Source: Ruegeria lacuscaerulensis ITI-1157 (GTDB lineage: Bacteria; Pseudomonadota; Alphaproteobacteria; Rhodobacterales; Rhodobacteraceae). From it: a stretch of 64,000 bases of DNA. Positions 35,334 through 43,742 of the stretch are shown here, in pieces. The DNA lies in assembly GCA_000161775.1 (NCBI GenBank), contig GG704596.1:616631-680630 (forward strand). Direction: 5' to 3'. Below the pieces are notes generated by a model. That model was not told the origin of the DNA and ran no database searches. It saw nothing but the letters and a program-made list of their open reading frames with translations. The position numbers and the translations under genes are program-made. How positions within the stretch are numbered: position 1 is the stretch's first letter; every line of letters begins with the position of its first letter.

Positions 35334-35451
35334 TGAGGACTCCTCCGTTGAAAATATGGCTTGATAATGTTGCTACAAAAAACGTTTCCGGTGCGCAATA
35401 TTGTTTCGCTGATAAGTTGCCGCACCGCAGAAGAATTTCCGAACCACCCCG

Positions 35452-35850
35452 TCATGGCGGCGTGATGCCCCGACTTTGCCCCAAGGCGCGGCAATAGTCG
35501 ATCCAATCCTTGTTCTCCCCCAATCGCAGGAAGCTACGGAACCGACCGTACCACTTTTCCTGCAGACGGTCCTGTTCGCTTCGAATGGCGGCATAAGGGT
35601 CGGGTCGCCCTTCGGCCTCGGCCTGCGCGCGGGCGTGGACCAGAAAAACTGTGGACGTGGCCTGCATTGCGTTGACCGTGGCGTCGTCCTTGCCCTTGCG
35701 GGCGCCAAGCGCGCCCAGTTCCGAGAAGATCACGCTGCATTCCGTCAGGCTGGTCGAGATCGCCTGACGGTTTTGCGCCTGCGTGGCCCCTGCGAAACAG
35801 GTTGCAAGGACCAGCAGAACCCGGCCGGAGCAGAGTCGCCACAGCGACAT
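35452..35850 (-). CDS. Secreted protein of unknown function between phaA and phaB
   Basis: The 132-residue protein has a Sec signal (LLVLATCFAGATQAQ), a helical mature domain with two Cys (TECSVIF and WIDYCRALG) and KWYGRFRSFLRLGENKDW near the end. It starts five bases after the phaA stop and precedes phaB by 118 bases. I do not recognise the family; similar unknown proteins are common near roseobacter pha genes, but a link to PHB is not established. Confidence 0.78.
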   Translation of the reverse strand: MSLWRLCSGRVLLVLATCFAGATQAQNRQAISTSLTECSVIFSELGALGARKGKDDATVNAMQATSTVFLVHARAQAEAEGRPDPYAAIRSEQDRLQEKWYGRFRSFLRLGENKDWIDYCRALGQSRGITPP

Positions 35851-35855
35851 CAGCG

Positions 35856-37031
35856 TCAGAGACGCTCCACGCACATGGCAACGCCCATGCCGCCGCCGAT
35901 GCACAGGGTTGCCAGACCCTTTTTCGCGTTCCGGCGCTTCATCTCGAACAGCAGCGTGTTCAGAACCCGGCAGCCCGATGCGCCGATGGGGTGGCCGATG
36001 GCGATGGCGCCGCCGTTGACGTTCACGATCGACGGATCCCATCCCATGTCCTTGTTCACGGCGCAGGCCTGTGCGGCGAAAGCCTCGTTGGCCTCGACCA
36101 GATCCAGGTCATCGACCGACCAGCCGGCCTTTTCCAGCGCTTTGCGCGAGGCATAGATCGGCCCGACGCCCATGATCGACGGGTCCAGTCCGGCGGTAGC
36201 GTAGGACGCGATGCGGGCCAGAGGCTCGATCCCGCGCTTTTCGGCGTTGTCGGCCGACATCAACAGTGTCGCCGCCGCGCCATCATTGAGACCGGACGCG
36301 TTTGCCGCGGTCACGGTGCCATCCTTGGTGAAGGCCGGTCGCAGCTTCTGCATGGCCTCGATGGTGGCGCCGTGGCGGATGTATTCGTCGCTGTCCATCA
36401 CGATGTCGCCCTTGCGCGTCTTGATGGTGAAGGGCACGATTTCGTCCTTGAACTTGCCAGCCTTCTGCGCGGCCTCGGCCTTGTTCTGGCTGGCCACGGC
36501 AAATTCGTCCTGCATCTCGCGGCTGATCTGCCATTTCTGGGCGACGTTTTCCGCGGTCTGGCCCATGTGATAGCCGTTGAACGCATCCCACAGGCCATCA
36601 CGGATCATGGTGTCGATATAGGTCATGTCGCCCATCTTGTGACCCGCGCGCAGCGATGCGGCATGGGGCGACAGGGTCATGTTTTCCTGTCCGCCGGCGC
36701 AGACGATCTCGGCATCGCCCAGCTGGATATGCTGCGCGCCCAGTGCGACGGCGCGCAGGCCCGAGCCGCAGACCTGGTTGATGCCCCAGGCGGCGCTTTC
36801 GGTGGGCAGGCCGGCGTTGATGTGGGCCTGACGGGCGGGGTTCTGGCCCTGTGCCGCAGTCAGAACCTGCCCCATGATGGTTTCGCTGACCTCGGCCTTG
36901 TCGATGCCGGCACGTTCGACCACGGCTTCCAGAACGGCCGCGCCCAGATCATGTGCGGGGGTGTTCGCGAACGAACCGCCAAAGCTGCCGACGCCCGTGC
37001 GTGCGGCGGATGCGATTACTACGTTTGTCAT
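35856..37031 (-). CDS. phaA: Acetyl-CoA C-acetyltransferase
   Basis: The 391-residue thiolase condenses two acetyl-CoA. The acyl-enzyme Cys88 lies in [11 protein letters not shown]; His347 (IGHPIGASG) and Cys377 (CIGGGMG) complete the catalytic set. With PhaB it supplies hydroxybutyryl-CoA for PHB. A PhaR-like palindrome lies 123 bases upstream of its start. Confidence 0.97.
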   Translation of the reverse strand: MTNVVIASAARTGVGSFGGSFANTPAHDLGAAVLEAVVERAGIDKAEVSETIMGQVLTAAQGQNPARQAHINAGLPTESAAWGINQVCGSGLRAVALGAQHIQLGDAEIVCAGGQENMTLSPHAASLRAGHKMGDMTYIDTMIRDGLWDAFNGYHMGQTAENVAQKWQISREMQDEFAVASQNKAEAAQKAGKFKDEIVPFTIKTRKGDIVMDSDEYIRHGATIEAMQKLRPAFTKDGTVTAANASGLNDGAAATLLMSADNAEKRGIEPLARIASYATAGLDPSIMGVGPIYASRKALEKAGWSVDDLDLVEANEAFAAQACAVNKDMGWDPSIVNVNGGAIAIGHPIGASGCRVLNTLLFEMKRRNAKKGLATLCIGGGMGVAMCVERL

Positions 37032-37153
37032 AGAGTCATTCCTTTACCGTCATGGTCCAATGGGAAATCTGACGGCGCAGGTCGCAGAGGGCCCCTCTGA
37101 CGATGCAAGAGCGCCTCGTGATCCCCCGCTCCAGCCCTTTTGCAATAGCGCAA

Positions 37154-37169
37154 TGCTGCACATGCAGCA
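37154..37169. promoter_or_regulatory. PhaR-like operator upstream of phaA
   Basis: TGCTGCACATGCAGCA is a palindrome with 7-base arms around CA and contains CTGC-N4-GCAG. PhaR of Paracoccus and Rhodobacter is known to bind CTGC-N3/4-GCAG type sites in pha promoters. A related TTGC-N6-GCAA element lies just before it at 37140-37153. Confidence 0.6.
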
Positions 37170-37226
37170 ACGGACAGCTTGTCTCAGACGGTGATCTTGG
37201 CGCGGGCCAGCACAGTCGAATGGCGC

Positions 37227-38060
37227 TTAACTTCCTGTTTTAGAATCGTTTTCCTGATTCCACGGCGGCGTGACCGATGGCGCACCGAACAGAAAACCCT
37301 GCAGGCAATCGACGCCGCTGGCCACCAGGAATTCGGCATCCTCTTGGGTCTCGACCGATTCGGCGATTACCAGGATGTCGAACTCGCGGGCCACGGCGAT
37401 CAGGGCGCGGACCAGCGCCTGGTTGTCCGGGTTGGTGCTGACGCCGCGCACGAACTGCCCGTCGATCTTGGCGGCATCGAAGAAGAATTCGCGGAAGTAG
37501 CGGAAGCTGAAGGTACTGGCTCCGAAGTCATCAAGCGTGAAGGCAATCCCCTTGTCCTGCAGCCGGTCCATGAAATCGATCACGAGTTCCGGCACCTGCA
37601 TGGCGGAGTCCTCGGAAATCTCGAGGATCAGCCGTTCACCGATGGTGGCGTCCCTCTTCAGAAACCGCTCCAGCATCCGCGACCAGCGCGCGTATCCGAT
37701 CGAGCGGGCGGACATGTTGACGGCCAGGCGGATATCCGGGTTCCGCGCCAGGGCGCGCAGCCCCTTTTCCAATGCCACGCAGTCCAGCTCGCGTCCGATG
37801 GGGGTGTGTTCCACCTGAGGCATGAATTCGCGGGCCGGGATAACCCTGCCGGTTTCATCCAGCACGCGGATGAAACCTTCGTAGAACGCGACGCCATGCG
37901 GGGGGCGGGACTGCATCACCGGTTGATAGGCCAGCCGGCACTGCCCATGTTTGACCGCCTCGGTCGCCATTTGCACGACCGACCTGTCGCGCGCCGAAAC
38001 TGCCGAGTTCAGCGGGTTGTCTGCGCCTTCCGGCAGGTCTGCAAAGTTCTTCTTCCCCAT
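37227..38060 (-). CDS. EAL-domain protein, probable c-di-GMP phosphodiesterase
   Basis: The 277-residue protein is almost entirely one EAL domain. The signature is EGF in place of EAL (YEGFIRV), while the metal/catalytic set looks complete: Asn in NMSAR, Glu in LEISED, DDFG, Lys in AKIDGQF, Glu in ESVET and QGFLFG. It lacks membrane or sensor domains. A longer frame starts at a TTG (38114); the ATG at 38060 has GAGGA upstream. Confidence 0.85.
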   Translation of the reverse strand: MGKKNFADLPEGADNPLNSAVSARDRSVVQMATEAVKHGQCRLAYQPVMQSRPPHGVAFYEGFIRVLDETGRVIPAREFMPQVEHTPIGRELDCVALEKGLRALARNPDIRLAVNMSARSIGYARWSRMLERFLKRDATIGERLILEISEDSAMQVPELVIDFMDRLQDKGIAFTLDDFGASTFSFRYFREFFFDAAKIDGQFVRGVSTNPDNQALVRALIAVAREFDILVIAESVETQEDAEFLVASGVDCLQGFLFGAPSVTPPWNQENDSKTGS

Positions 38061-38145
38061 CGCGCCGAATCCTCGTGAGATACCGAAACGGTTCCCACCC
38101 AGTTTCGGGTGCAAAAGGTGAAATTGCGGTTAAGGCCGACCCGGT

Positions 38146-38337
38146 TCAGCGTGTGGGCGAGATGATCGGCCGCATCGCTGCGGCGGCACCGATCACGGCG
38201 CCCAGCATCCCGAATCCGAAACCGGCCAATCCCAAGACAATCAGGCCCGCCGGAGGCTGTGAGGCAAGTGCACTCAGCATGGCTGTGGAAAGGCCGAGCA
38301 GACCGACAACGGTCGAAATGGCTGTCAATCGTGTCAT
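38146..38337 (-). CDS. Small two-TM membrane protein
   Basis: The 63-residue protein has two hydrophobic segments (about 5-24 and 30-54) separated by QPP, the second rich in Gly and Ala. GGAG lies seven bases upstream of the ATG. It is unrecognised. It lies on the same strand as, and 85 bases before, the EAL gene. Confidence 0.6.
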   Translation of the reverse strand: MTRLTAISTVVGLLGLSTAMLSALASQPPAGLIVLGLAGFGFGMLGAVIGAAAAMRPIISPTR

Positions 38338-38428
38338 CGGGGTCTCCGGCTTTGGGCAATCGTTACCCGACCCGATATGGCCCCGCGGCTTGAGAATTCA
38401 AGGCGGCCGTGTCGTCACTGCCGCGTGA

Positions 38429-39400
38429 TCAGGCCTGCTCTGCCGGCTGGTTGGGCAGTTTTTGCTCAACATGCTCGAAACCGGGCGTTCCGCGATCTTC
38501 GGGGTGGCGGGACAGGTGCCCGGCCTTGATCTGCTCGGAACTGTGGCGGCTGCCGTCATGGCTGTAGCCCGGCGGGGCAAAGCAATAGGCCAGCCGCTGT
38601 TTCAGGGTCAGGCCCGGCTGGGTCGCGTCGCGCCAGATGGCCACCCATTCGTGAAAGGCCACCCGCAACGGGTTGAAGGTGCCGATATTGTGCACGAGGC
38701 CATAATCGACCCGGTCATCCTCCTGCTCGGGGACGAAGGTGCCGAACAGCTTGTCCCAGATGATGAACACCCCGGCATAGTTGCAATCCAGATAGCGCGC
38801 GTTGCGGCCGTGATGGGCGCGGTGATGGCTGGGGGTGTTCATCACCGCCTCGAACCAGCGGGGCATCTTGCCGATGGCCTCGGTGTGGATCCAGAACTGG
38901 TAGATCAGGTTCAAGCCGCCGCAAAACAGCACCATCGCCGGGTGGAACCCCAGCAGGATGAGCGGCGCGCGCACGACCATCATGAAGGTAAAGGTATAGG
39001 TCCAGGTCTGCCGCAGGGCGGTGGTCAGGTTGTAGTGCTGCGAGCTGTGGTGGTTCACATGGCTGGCCCAGACCCAGCGGATGCGATGCCCGAACCGGTG
39101 CACCCAGTAGTATCGCAGGTCATCCAGCACAAAGCACAGGATGATCACCGGGATCGATGTGCCCAGATCCAAGGGCGTGATCTTCCACAGCCACATGAAG
39201 AATCCGTAGGCGATGAAGCCCAGCAGAAACCCGGACGCGATGTTGCCCGCCCCCATGATCAGCGAGGTCACGGCATCGCGGGTCTCATAGCGGCCGCCGC
39301 GGCCCTTCACGGCAATCCACAGGAACTCAGCCAGGATGGCGGCGATGAAGAACGGCACGGCCCATTGGACGACATCGGGAAAGCTGATCTGGTCGGTCAT
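38429..39400 (-). CDS. Sterol desaturase / fatty acid hydroxylase family protein
   Basis: The 323-residue membrane protein has the diiron histidine clusters HRFGH (101-105), HVNHH (114-118) and HHRAHH (192-197) on a four-helix membrane core. Such enzymes hydroxylate or desaturate lipids. Substrate in bacteria is usually unknown. The start overlaps the upstream gene by four bases. The C-terminal 40 residues are polar and probably disordered. Confidence 0.92.
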   Translation of the reverse strand: MTDQISFPDVVQWAVPFFIAAILAEFLWIAVKGRGGRYETRDAVTSLIMGAGNIASGFLLGFIAYGFFMWLWKITPLDLGTSIPVIILCFVLDDLRYYWVHRFGHRIRWVWASHVNHHSSQHYNLTTALRQTWTYTFTFMMVVRAPLILLGFHPAMVLFCGGLNLIYQFWIHTEAIGKMPRWFEAVMNTPSHHRAHHGRNARYLDCNYAGVFIIWDKLFGTFVPEQEDDRVDYGLVHNIGTFNPLRVAFHEWVAIWRDATQPGLTLKQRLAYCFAPPGYSHDGSRHSSEQIKAGHLSRHPEDRGTPGFEHVEQKLPNQPAEQA

Positions 39401-39783
39401 GCGGGCTCCAGCAGGTGGCGCCAGTGGCGGCGCTCGGTTTCGTCAAGGCGGACGGTGACGCCGGGGGTGGCGAAGTCGTGGAACTGGACCTCGATGCCCT
39501 CGGGGTGGTCGATCCAGTCGAAATCGCGCAGGTGGCGGGCCACCGTGTCGGCGCCAAAGGACCACAACAGGCCCGGCCCCGTCTCGGTGCGCAGCAGCGC
39601 CGCGCGGCCGTCATGGGCCAGAGTGACATCGATGATGGTGTCGTCGGGAAAATGGCGCACCCATTCGGCGCGCGCGGTATCAGCGCTCAGCACGCGCAGG
39701 CGCGATCTGCCCGTCAGATGCAGCAGTGCGGTGATGCCGGCAATGCCTCCGACCACCAGAACCAGCAGGATTTCCAGCGGCAT
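39397..39783 (-). CDS. Small membrane-anchored protein coupled to the hydroxylase
   Basis: The 128-residue product has one N-terminal TM (LEILLVLVVGGIAGITALL) and a soluble domain with DDTIIDVTLAHDGRAALLRT. It is unrecognised. The stop overlaps the start of the desaturase-family gene, suggesting a functional link. Confidence 0.72.
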   Translation of the reverse strand: MPLEILLVLVVGGIAGITALLHLTGRSRLRVLSADTARAEWVRHFPDDTIIDVTLAHDGRAALLRTETGPGLLWSFGADTVARHLRDFDWIDHPEGIEVQFHDFATPGVTVRLDETERRHWRHLLEPA

Positions 39784-39903
39784 GATGTCCTCCCGCAGGC
39801 AGAGTGCAAGCGGGGTCAGGCCCTGTCAAAGGTGGCGTTGCGTCAGGGGGCGGGTTCGTACAAAGACGATAGGCCGCGTCGAGCATAGGTCTGGAAAGAT
39901 CTC

Positions 39904-40266
39904 TCAGTTGGCGATGGTATAAACTATCGAGTCGCCTTTGCCCTTGTTCCGCACGAATTCGACCTCATTGCCATCCATTTTGACCATCAGGCAATCCTCG
40001 GGGAACTTATTCTGACCGACGACAACATTCCGGCACCAAAACCGTCTATTCCAAACCCAAGCACCTTTGATTTTGGCATTGTTGCGGCCAACGCCATCAA
40101 TTTTACCATCGGCGGTTATTACCAGCCAAGTATTTCCGCTGACAAGTTTTTTGCCAGCCACCGCTTCAAGAAATTCGCTTTGTTTTTTCAGCTCTTTGGC
40201 ATCAGCGATGTCCGCTGGCGAGAATAGGCACGCTGCGGCAATGGCCATTAAAAAAATCGGTCTCAT
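39904..40266 (-). CDS. Secreted protein of unknown function, lower GC
   Basis: The 120-residue protein has a Sec signal (IFLMAIAAACLFSPADIADA) and a mature domain with GNTWLVITADGKIDGVG, FWCRNVVVGQ and EDCLMVKMDG, where the two Cys may pair. Its codons use A/T third positions far more than neighbours, suggesting transfer. The ribosome site GGGAG lies inside the 3' arm of a 9-bp hairpin (40271-40295), so translation may be gated. It borders the IS110/tlpA scar. Confidence 0.75.
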   Translation of the reverse strand: MRPIFLMAIAAACLFSPADIADAKELKKQSEFLEAVAGKKLVSGNTWLVITADGKIDGVGRNNAKIKGAWVWNRRFWCRNVVVGQNKFPEDCLMVKMDGNEVEFVRNKGKGDSIVYTIAN

Positions 40267-40270
40267 GAAA

Positions 40271-40295
40271 AGTCTCCCGGCAATTTCGGGAGACT
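40271..40295 (-). promoter_or_regulatory. Hairpin occluding a ribosome-binding site
   Basis: AGTCTCCCG (40271-40279) pairs with CGGGAGACT (40287-40295) across a 7-base loop. On the minus strand the last arm contains GGGAG and is followed by TTTTC then the ATG at 40266. It can act as an RBS-sequestering switch, or as the terminator of the tlpA-like remnant upstream (TTTT follows). Confidence 0.55.
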
Positions 40296-40327
40296 ACCAC
40301 GATTCTTTGAAATCGCGGCAGAAAACT

Positions 40328-40425
40328 TTAGCCCGCACTTCCAACAAGAGACGAAATGATCGCCTTGGCGCTGTCCGAGTTCCATTCGGCATCGCCGATC
40401 AGCCGCGCGATTTCCCGGCCTTCGG
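40328..40425 (-). pseudogene. 3' remnant of a second tlpA-like gene
   Basis: Read on the minus strand the segment encodes [20 protein letters not shown] followed by AKAIISSLVGSAG and a stop. The intact tlpA ends with nearly the same sequence. At DNA level 40356-40425 matches the reverse of 23020-23088 with only three mismatches, then the last codons diverge. The 5' part is missing and replaced by IS110 sequence. Confidence 0.75.
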
Positions 40426-40430
40426 CGTCG

Positions 40431-40808
40431 GCATCGCACTTGCAACCGGGCCGACCCCCGGGATGGAAAGCAGGACGATCGCCGTCTCGGACAGGTGGTC
40501 GTGTACGCGGATTTGGGCTGGAAGCCGTCTGCGCCTTTCGGCCAACTGGCTCGTTTCGAAATCAAGGCTCTGAGAAATACAAGCTTTTCAGCGAGAGGGC
40601 GGCCCGTTTTGGGCCGGAAAACACAGAAGCAGGCGACGATCTCTGCATCGATCCGGTCTGTTTTGGCGCGCGAGCCTCGGCTCGGCCTAAAGGCCTTCAT
40701 CTAAGCCGGGGGCCCCTTGCGGCGATGTCCACCGAGGACGCAACAAAGGTCCAGCCGATCGCGGCTGACGTCTACCCCGAGGATGCAGCCATCTGACAGG
40801 TTGTCCAT
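40431..40808 (-). pseudogene. Decayed IS110-family transposase
   Basis: From the ATG at 40808 the frame reads MDNLSDGCILGVDVSRDRLD, the start of the DEDD domain, then hits TAG at 40703-40701. The same frame continues with RAKTDRIDAEIVACFCVFRP and FLRALISKRA, the IS110 block normally about 60 residues later, so an internal segment is deleted. A shifted frame near 40440-40505 gives HLSETAIVLLSIPGVGPVAS, the C-terminal Transposase_20 helix-hairpin. The rest is lost at the junction with tlpA-like DNA. It cannot be functional. Confidence 0.8.
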
Positions 40809-41299
40809 GCTCTCTTCATTCTTGTGCAAGGTCCTGCCAGGCCACAATGAACTGTTCGGGACGATGAAGAGAGCCGGTCCCGGCGGGATGGATAACGTGG
40901 TCATGCGACAAGGGTCGGATGTCGCGCGCCCGCTCCATCGGCCCTGGCCGGTGCTGATGATGGGCCAGGGCAGCAAAATTCTGATACAGAGGCAGGGACC
41001 CATAGCCAGAAAATGACGAGGGCTTCGAGCGCGGTGGCTGAGAGGAAAACCTTGGGCAACGGTCGTACCTGGGTACCACACGCCGCCGGTCCTTGAGCCT
41101 GTCGGGCAATGAACGCGGGACTTGCCTTGGGACTTGGGAAAGAAGGGCGCAAGGCGCGCCATCTGGGAAATCCGGACAAACGAAGCACACCGTTTCAAGC
41201 TTGCCCCAACCCACCACACGCTGGGACTAAACACCTGGTCAGCCCCTGGCGCAGGCAATCGCCCGCAGAACAGGAAAAACCCGCACGAGACCGAAACCG
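40809..41299. mobile_element. Gene-free flank, probably the IS110 non-coding end
   Basis: About 490 bases between the transposase start and moeA hold no credible gene; open frames here lack family features and ribosome sites. IS110 elements carry a long non-coding end upstream of the transposase that encodes the bridge RNA, so the part next to 40808 may be its relic. I could not place the element's outer boundary. Confidence 0.4.
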
Positions 41300-42559
41300 T
41301 CACAGGCCGAAACTGCCATAGGGTATGAAGCGAACCGGGTCTCCGGGCTGGATGTCCAGCGGGCCGTCCGGCAGTTCGACCAGCCCCTCGGCCCAGCTGA
41401 GCCCGCTGATGCGACCCGACCCTTCCGAATGAAACACCTCGACCCGGCCGTCACGGACCCGGGCGCGCAGGTATTCACGGCGGCCCGGTTTCTTTCGCTT
41501 GGCGAACCCGGCGGGCAGGTCAAAGCCCTGCGGCTGCGGCCAACCCTCGCCCGCCATCAGCCCCAGCGCGGGCCGGGCAAAGATCAGGGTGCAGACCATC
41601 GCCGCCACCGGGTTGCCCGGCAGGCCGAACACCGGAGTGCCTTGCCACAGGCCCAGCGCCAGCGGGCGGCCCGGCTTCAGCGCGATGCGCCATTCTTGCA
41701 AGGCCCCCGCCGTGCGCAACAGGGCCGAGACATGATCCTCGTCCCCCGCCGAAGCGCCGCCGCTGGTCAGGATCGCGTCGGTCTGTTGCGCAGCCTGGTC
41801 CAGCCGGTCCCGCAGCGCGGCCCTGTCGTCGCCCACGCGGCCCAGATCGACCGGCACAAAACCCATCCGTTGCAGCATCGCCAACAGCATCGGGCGGTTC
41901 GCATCATAGATCTGACCCGGCCCCGCGGCCTGACCCGGATCACGCAATTCGTCGCCGGTAGACAGAACCCCCACGCGCAAAGGGGTGCGGACCGGGACCT
42001 CGGCCACGCCAACCGCCGACAGCAGCGCCAGATCGGCGGGTGTCAAGCGTCGCCCGGCAGGCAGAGCCAAGGCCCCGGCCCGCACGTCTTCGCCCGCCTT
42101 GCGCGTGTTGGCGCCGGCCTTCAAAGGCCCGTTGAAGGCGATGTGGCCGTCCTGCACGGTCACGTCCTCTTCCAGAATGACGGTATCCACCCCCTCGGGC
42201 AGCGGCGCGCCGGTCAGAACGCGCAGCGCCTGCCCCGCCGGCACAACCCCCACAAAGGGCACGCCCGCCGCCGCGCGCCCCTCGGCCAGCGGCAGGACAT
42301 GCGGGCCCTCGGGCCGACCACCGGCAAAACCGTACCCGTCCACCGCCGTGTTGGGCAGCGGCGGATTCGACCGTTGCGCGATCACGTCCTGCGCCAGAAC
42401 GCGCCCGCGGGCTTGGCCAACGGGCAGGGTCTCGACACCGGCCACCGGGTGCAACCGGTCGCGCAGCAGGGCCAGCGCGTCATCGACCGGGGTCCATTCG
42501 ACCCCCGGCGGCAGGGCGAAACAGTCGTTTTTCAGCGGTGGAGGCGCAATCTTCGGCAT
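41300..42559 (-). CDS. moeA: Molybdopterin molybdenumtransferase
   Basis: The 419-residue MoeA/Glp protein inserts molybdate into adenylated molybdopterin. It has VDGYGFAG (the V-DGY/A motif), GVLSTGDEL, the TSGGASAGDEDHV loop and GLPGNPVAAMV. An ATG at 42577 gives six more residues, but the ATG at 42559 has GAGGA upstream. It follows mobB on the minus strand in a Mo-cofactor run. Confidence 0.95.
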   Translation of the reverse strand: MPKIAPPPLKNDCFALPPGVEWTPVDDALALLRDRLHPVAGVETLPVGQARGRVLAQDVIAQRSNPPLPNTAVDGYGFAGGRPEGPHVLPLAEGRAAAGVPFVGVVPAGQALRVLTGAPLPEGVDTVILEEDVTVQDGHIAFNGPLKAGANTRKAGEDVRAGALALPAGRRLTPADLALLSAVGVAEVPVRTPLRVGVLSTGDELRDPGQAAGPGQIYDANRPMLLAMLQRMGFVPVDLGRVGDDRAALRDRLDQAAQQTDAILTSGGASAGDEDHVSALLRTAGALQEWRIALKPGRPLALGLWQGTPVFGLPGNPVAAMVCTLIFARPALGLMAGEGWPQPQGFDLPAGFAKRKKPGRREYLRARVRDGRVEVFHSEGSGRISGLSWAEGLVELPDGPLDIQPGDPVRFIPYGSFGL

Positions 42560-42579
42560 GGTCCGGTCCTCGGGCATGG

Positions 42580-43089
42580 TCAGGGGCTGGGCTGCCGCCC
42601 TAGGCCGACCTCGGCCAGGATGAAATCGGCAATGGCAGGCGTGTCGTTCAGATCGAAGACCGGACGGTCCAGATCCAGCGGTGTGTCACTGGCCACCGCG
42701 CGGATCGTCGGATCGTCGGCGGCGATCAGCGGGTTTCCGGGTTGGGCGCGAAAGGCCTCGACCTTGGGGTGTGGCGCGCTCTTGTACCCCTCGACCAACA
42801 CCAGATCGACCGGGGACAGACGCGCCAGCAGTTCGGCCAATGGCGGCTCGGGTGCGCCGCGCAGTTCTTGCATCACGGCGATGCGGCGGCTGGATGCCAG
42901 CAGAACCTCGGACGCCCCGGCGGTTCGGTGGCGGTGGCTGTCGGTGCCCGGCTGGTCCACGTCAACCGCGTGGTGGGCGTGTTTGACGGTCGAGACACGG
43001 AACCCGCGTCCGGTGATCTCGGCCACCAGCCGCTCGACCAACCCTGTCTTGCCCGCATTCTTCCAGCCGGTGATGCCGTAAACCCTCAT
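42580..43089 (-). CDS. mobB: Molybdopterin-guanine dinucleotide biosynthesis protein B
   Basis: The 169-residue GTP-binding protein has a Walker A GWKNAGKT (8-15), VSTVKHAHH and LVLVEGYKSAPHPK, typical of MobB, an adaptor for MobA. Its start overlaps the mobA stop by four bases. Confidence 0.95.
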   Translation of the reverse strand: MRVYGITGWKNAGKTGLVERLVAEITGRGFRVSTVKHAHHAVDVDQPGTDSHRHRTAGASEVLLASSRRIAVMQELRGAPEPPLAELLARLSPVDLVLVEGYKSAPHPKVEAFRAQPGNPLIAADDPTIRAVASDTPLDLDRPVFDLNDTPAIADFILAEVGLGRQPSP

Positions 43090-43742
43090 GCCTGCTCCAA
43101 CAGGTGCTGCGCCCGCTCCAAATCTTCGGGCGTGTTGACGTTGAAGAACGGATCAAACGGGTCGGCCGGAAACAGCGCCTCACGCCCGTCATGGCGGTCG
43201 GTCCACAGGACCACCTTGCGCAACCCGTCCGTCAAGGCCGCGCGCAGATCGTCGCGCAGAGCCACGGGCCACAGGCCGAAGGTCGGGTGCCGGTTGACCC
43301 GGCGGCCACCGCCTGATTTCAGCGCCTCGTCACCGGTGCGCGGCGTGGTGGCCATAACCAGCGGATGGGCCTGCCCCTGCGCCGCCCGCGTCAGCCGGAC
43401 GACCAGATCGCGCGGGAAGAACGGCGTATCGGCGGCGGCGGTGACGATGCAATCAGCGCCCTGCCCCGCCGCCCAATCCAACCCGGCCAGAACGCCCGCC
43501 AACGGCCCGGCGTAACCCGCGATGCTGTCCGGCAGGACCGGCAGGCCAAGATCGGCAAAGCGCGCAGGGTCGCCATTGGCATTCAGCGCCAGCCCGGCCA
43601 CCTGCGGCGCCAGCCGGTCGATCACATGCGCCAACAGGCTTTGCCCGCCCAGTTGCAGCAACCCCTTGTCGCCGCCGCCCATCCGCGTGGCCAGACCACC
43701 GGCCAGTATGACGCCGAGGGGGCGTGATGTTTCAACTCCCAT
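43086..43742 (-). CDS. mobA: Molybdenum cofactor guanylyltransferase
   Basis: The 218-residue enzyme attaches GMP to molybdopterin to make MGD, as needed by formate dehydrogenases. It has the nucleotidyltransferase loop LAGGLATRMGGGDKGLLQL (13-31), AADTPFFP and FNVNTPEDL. It overlaps fdhD by 11 bases. Confidence 0.95.
   Translation of the reverse strand: MGVETSRPLGVILAGGLATRMGGGDKGLLQLGGQSLLAHVIDRLAPQVAGLALNANGDPARFADLGLPVLPDSIAGYAGPLAGVLAGLDWAAGQGADCIVTAAADTPFFPRDLVVRLTRAAQGQAHPLVMATTPRTGDEALKSGGGRRVNRHPTFGLWPVALRDDLRAALTDGLRKVVLWTDRHDGREALFPADPFDPFFNVNTPEDLERAQHLLEQA

Noticed and set aside
39680-39886. 68-codon minus-strand frame upstream of the small membrane protein
   Set aside because: Pro/Ala/Arg-rich, overlaps the real gene in another frame, no ribosome site.
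40701-41303. 200-codon minus-strand frame covering the region upstream of the IS110 transposase
   Set aside because: Only its last 35 codons (from the ATG at 40808) resemble a protein family; the rest is non-coding IS or flank sequence.
41429-43081. 550-codon plus-strand frame opposite moeA and mobB
   Set aside because: Antisense to two well-supported genes and without recognisable features.
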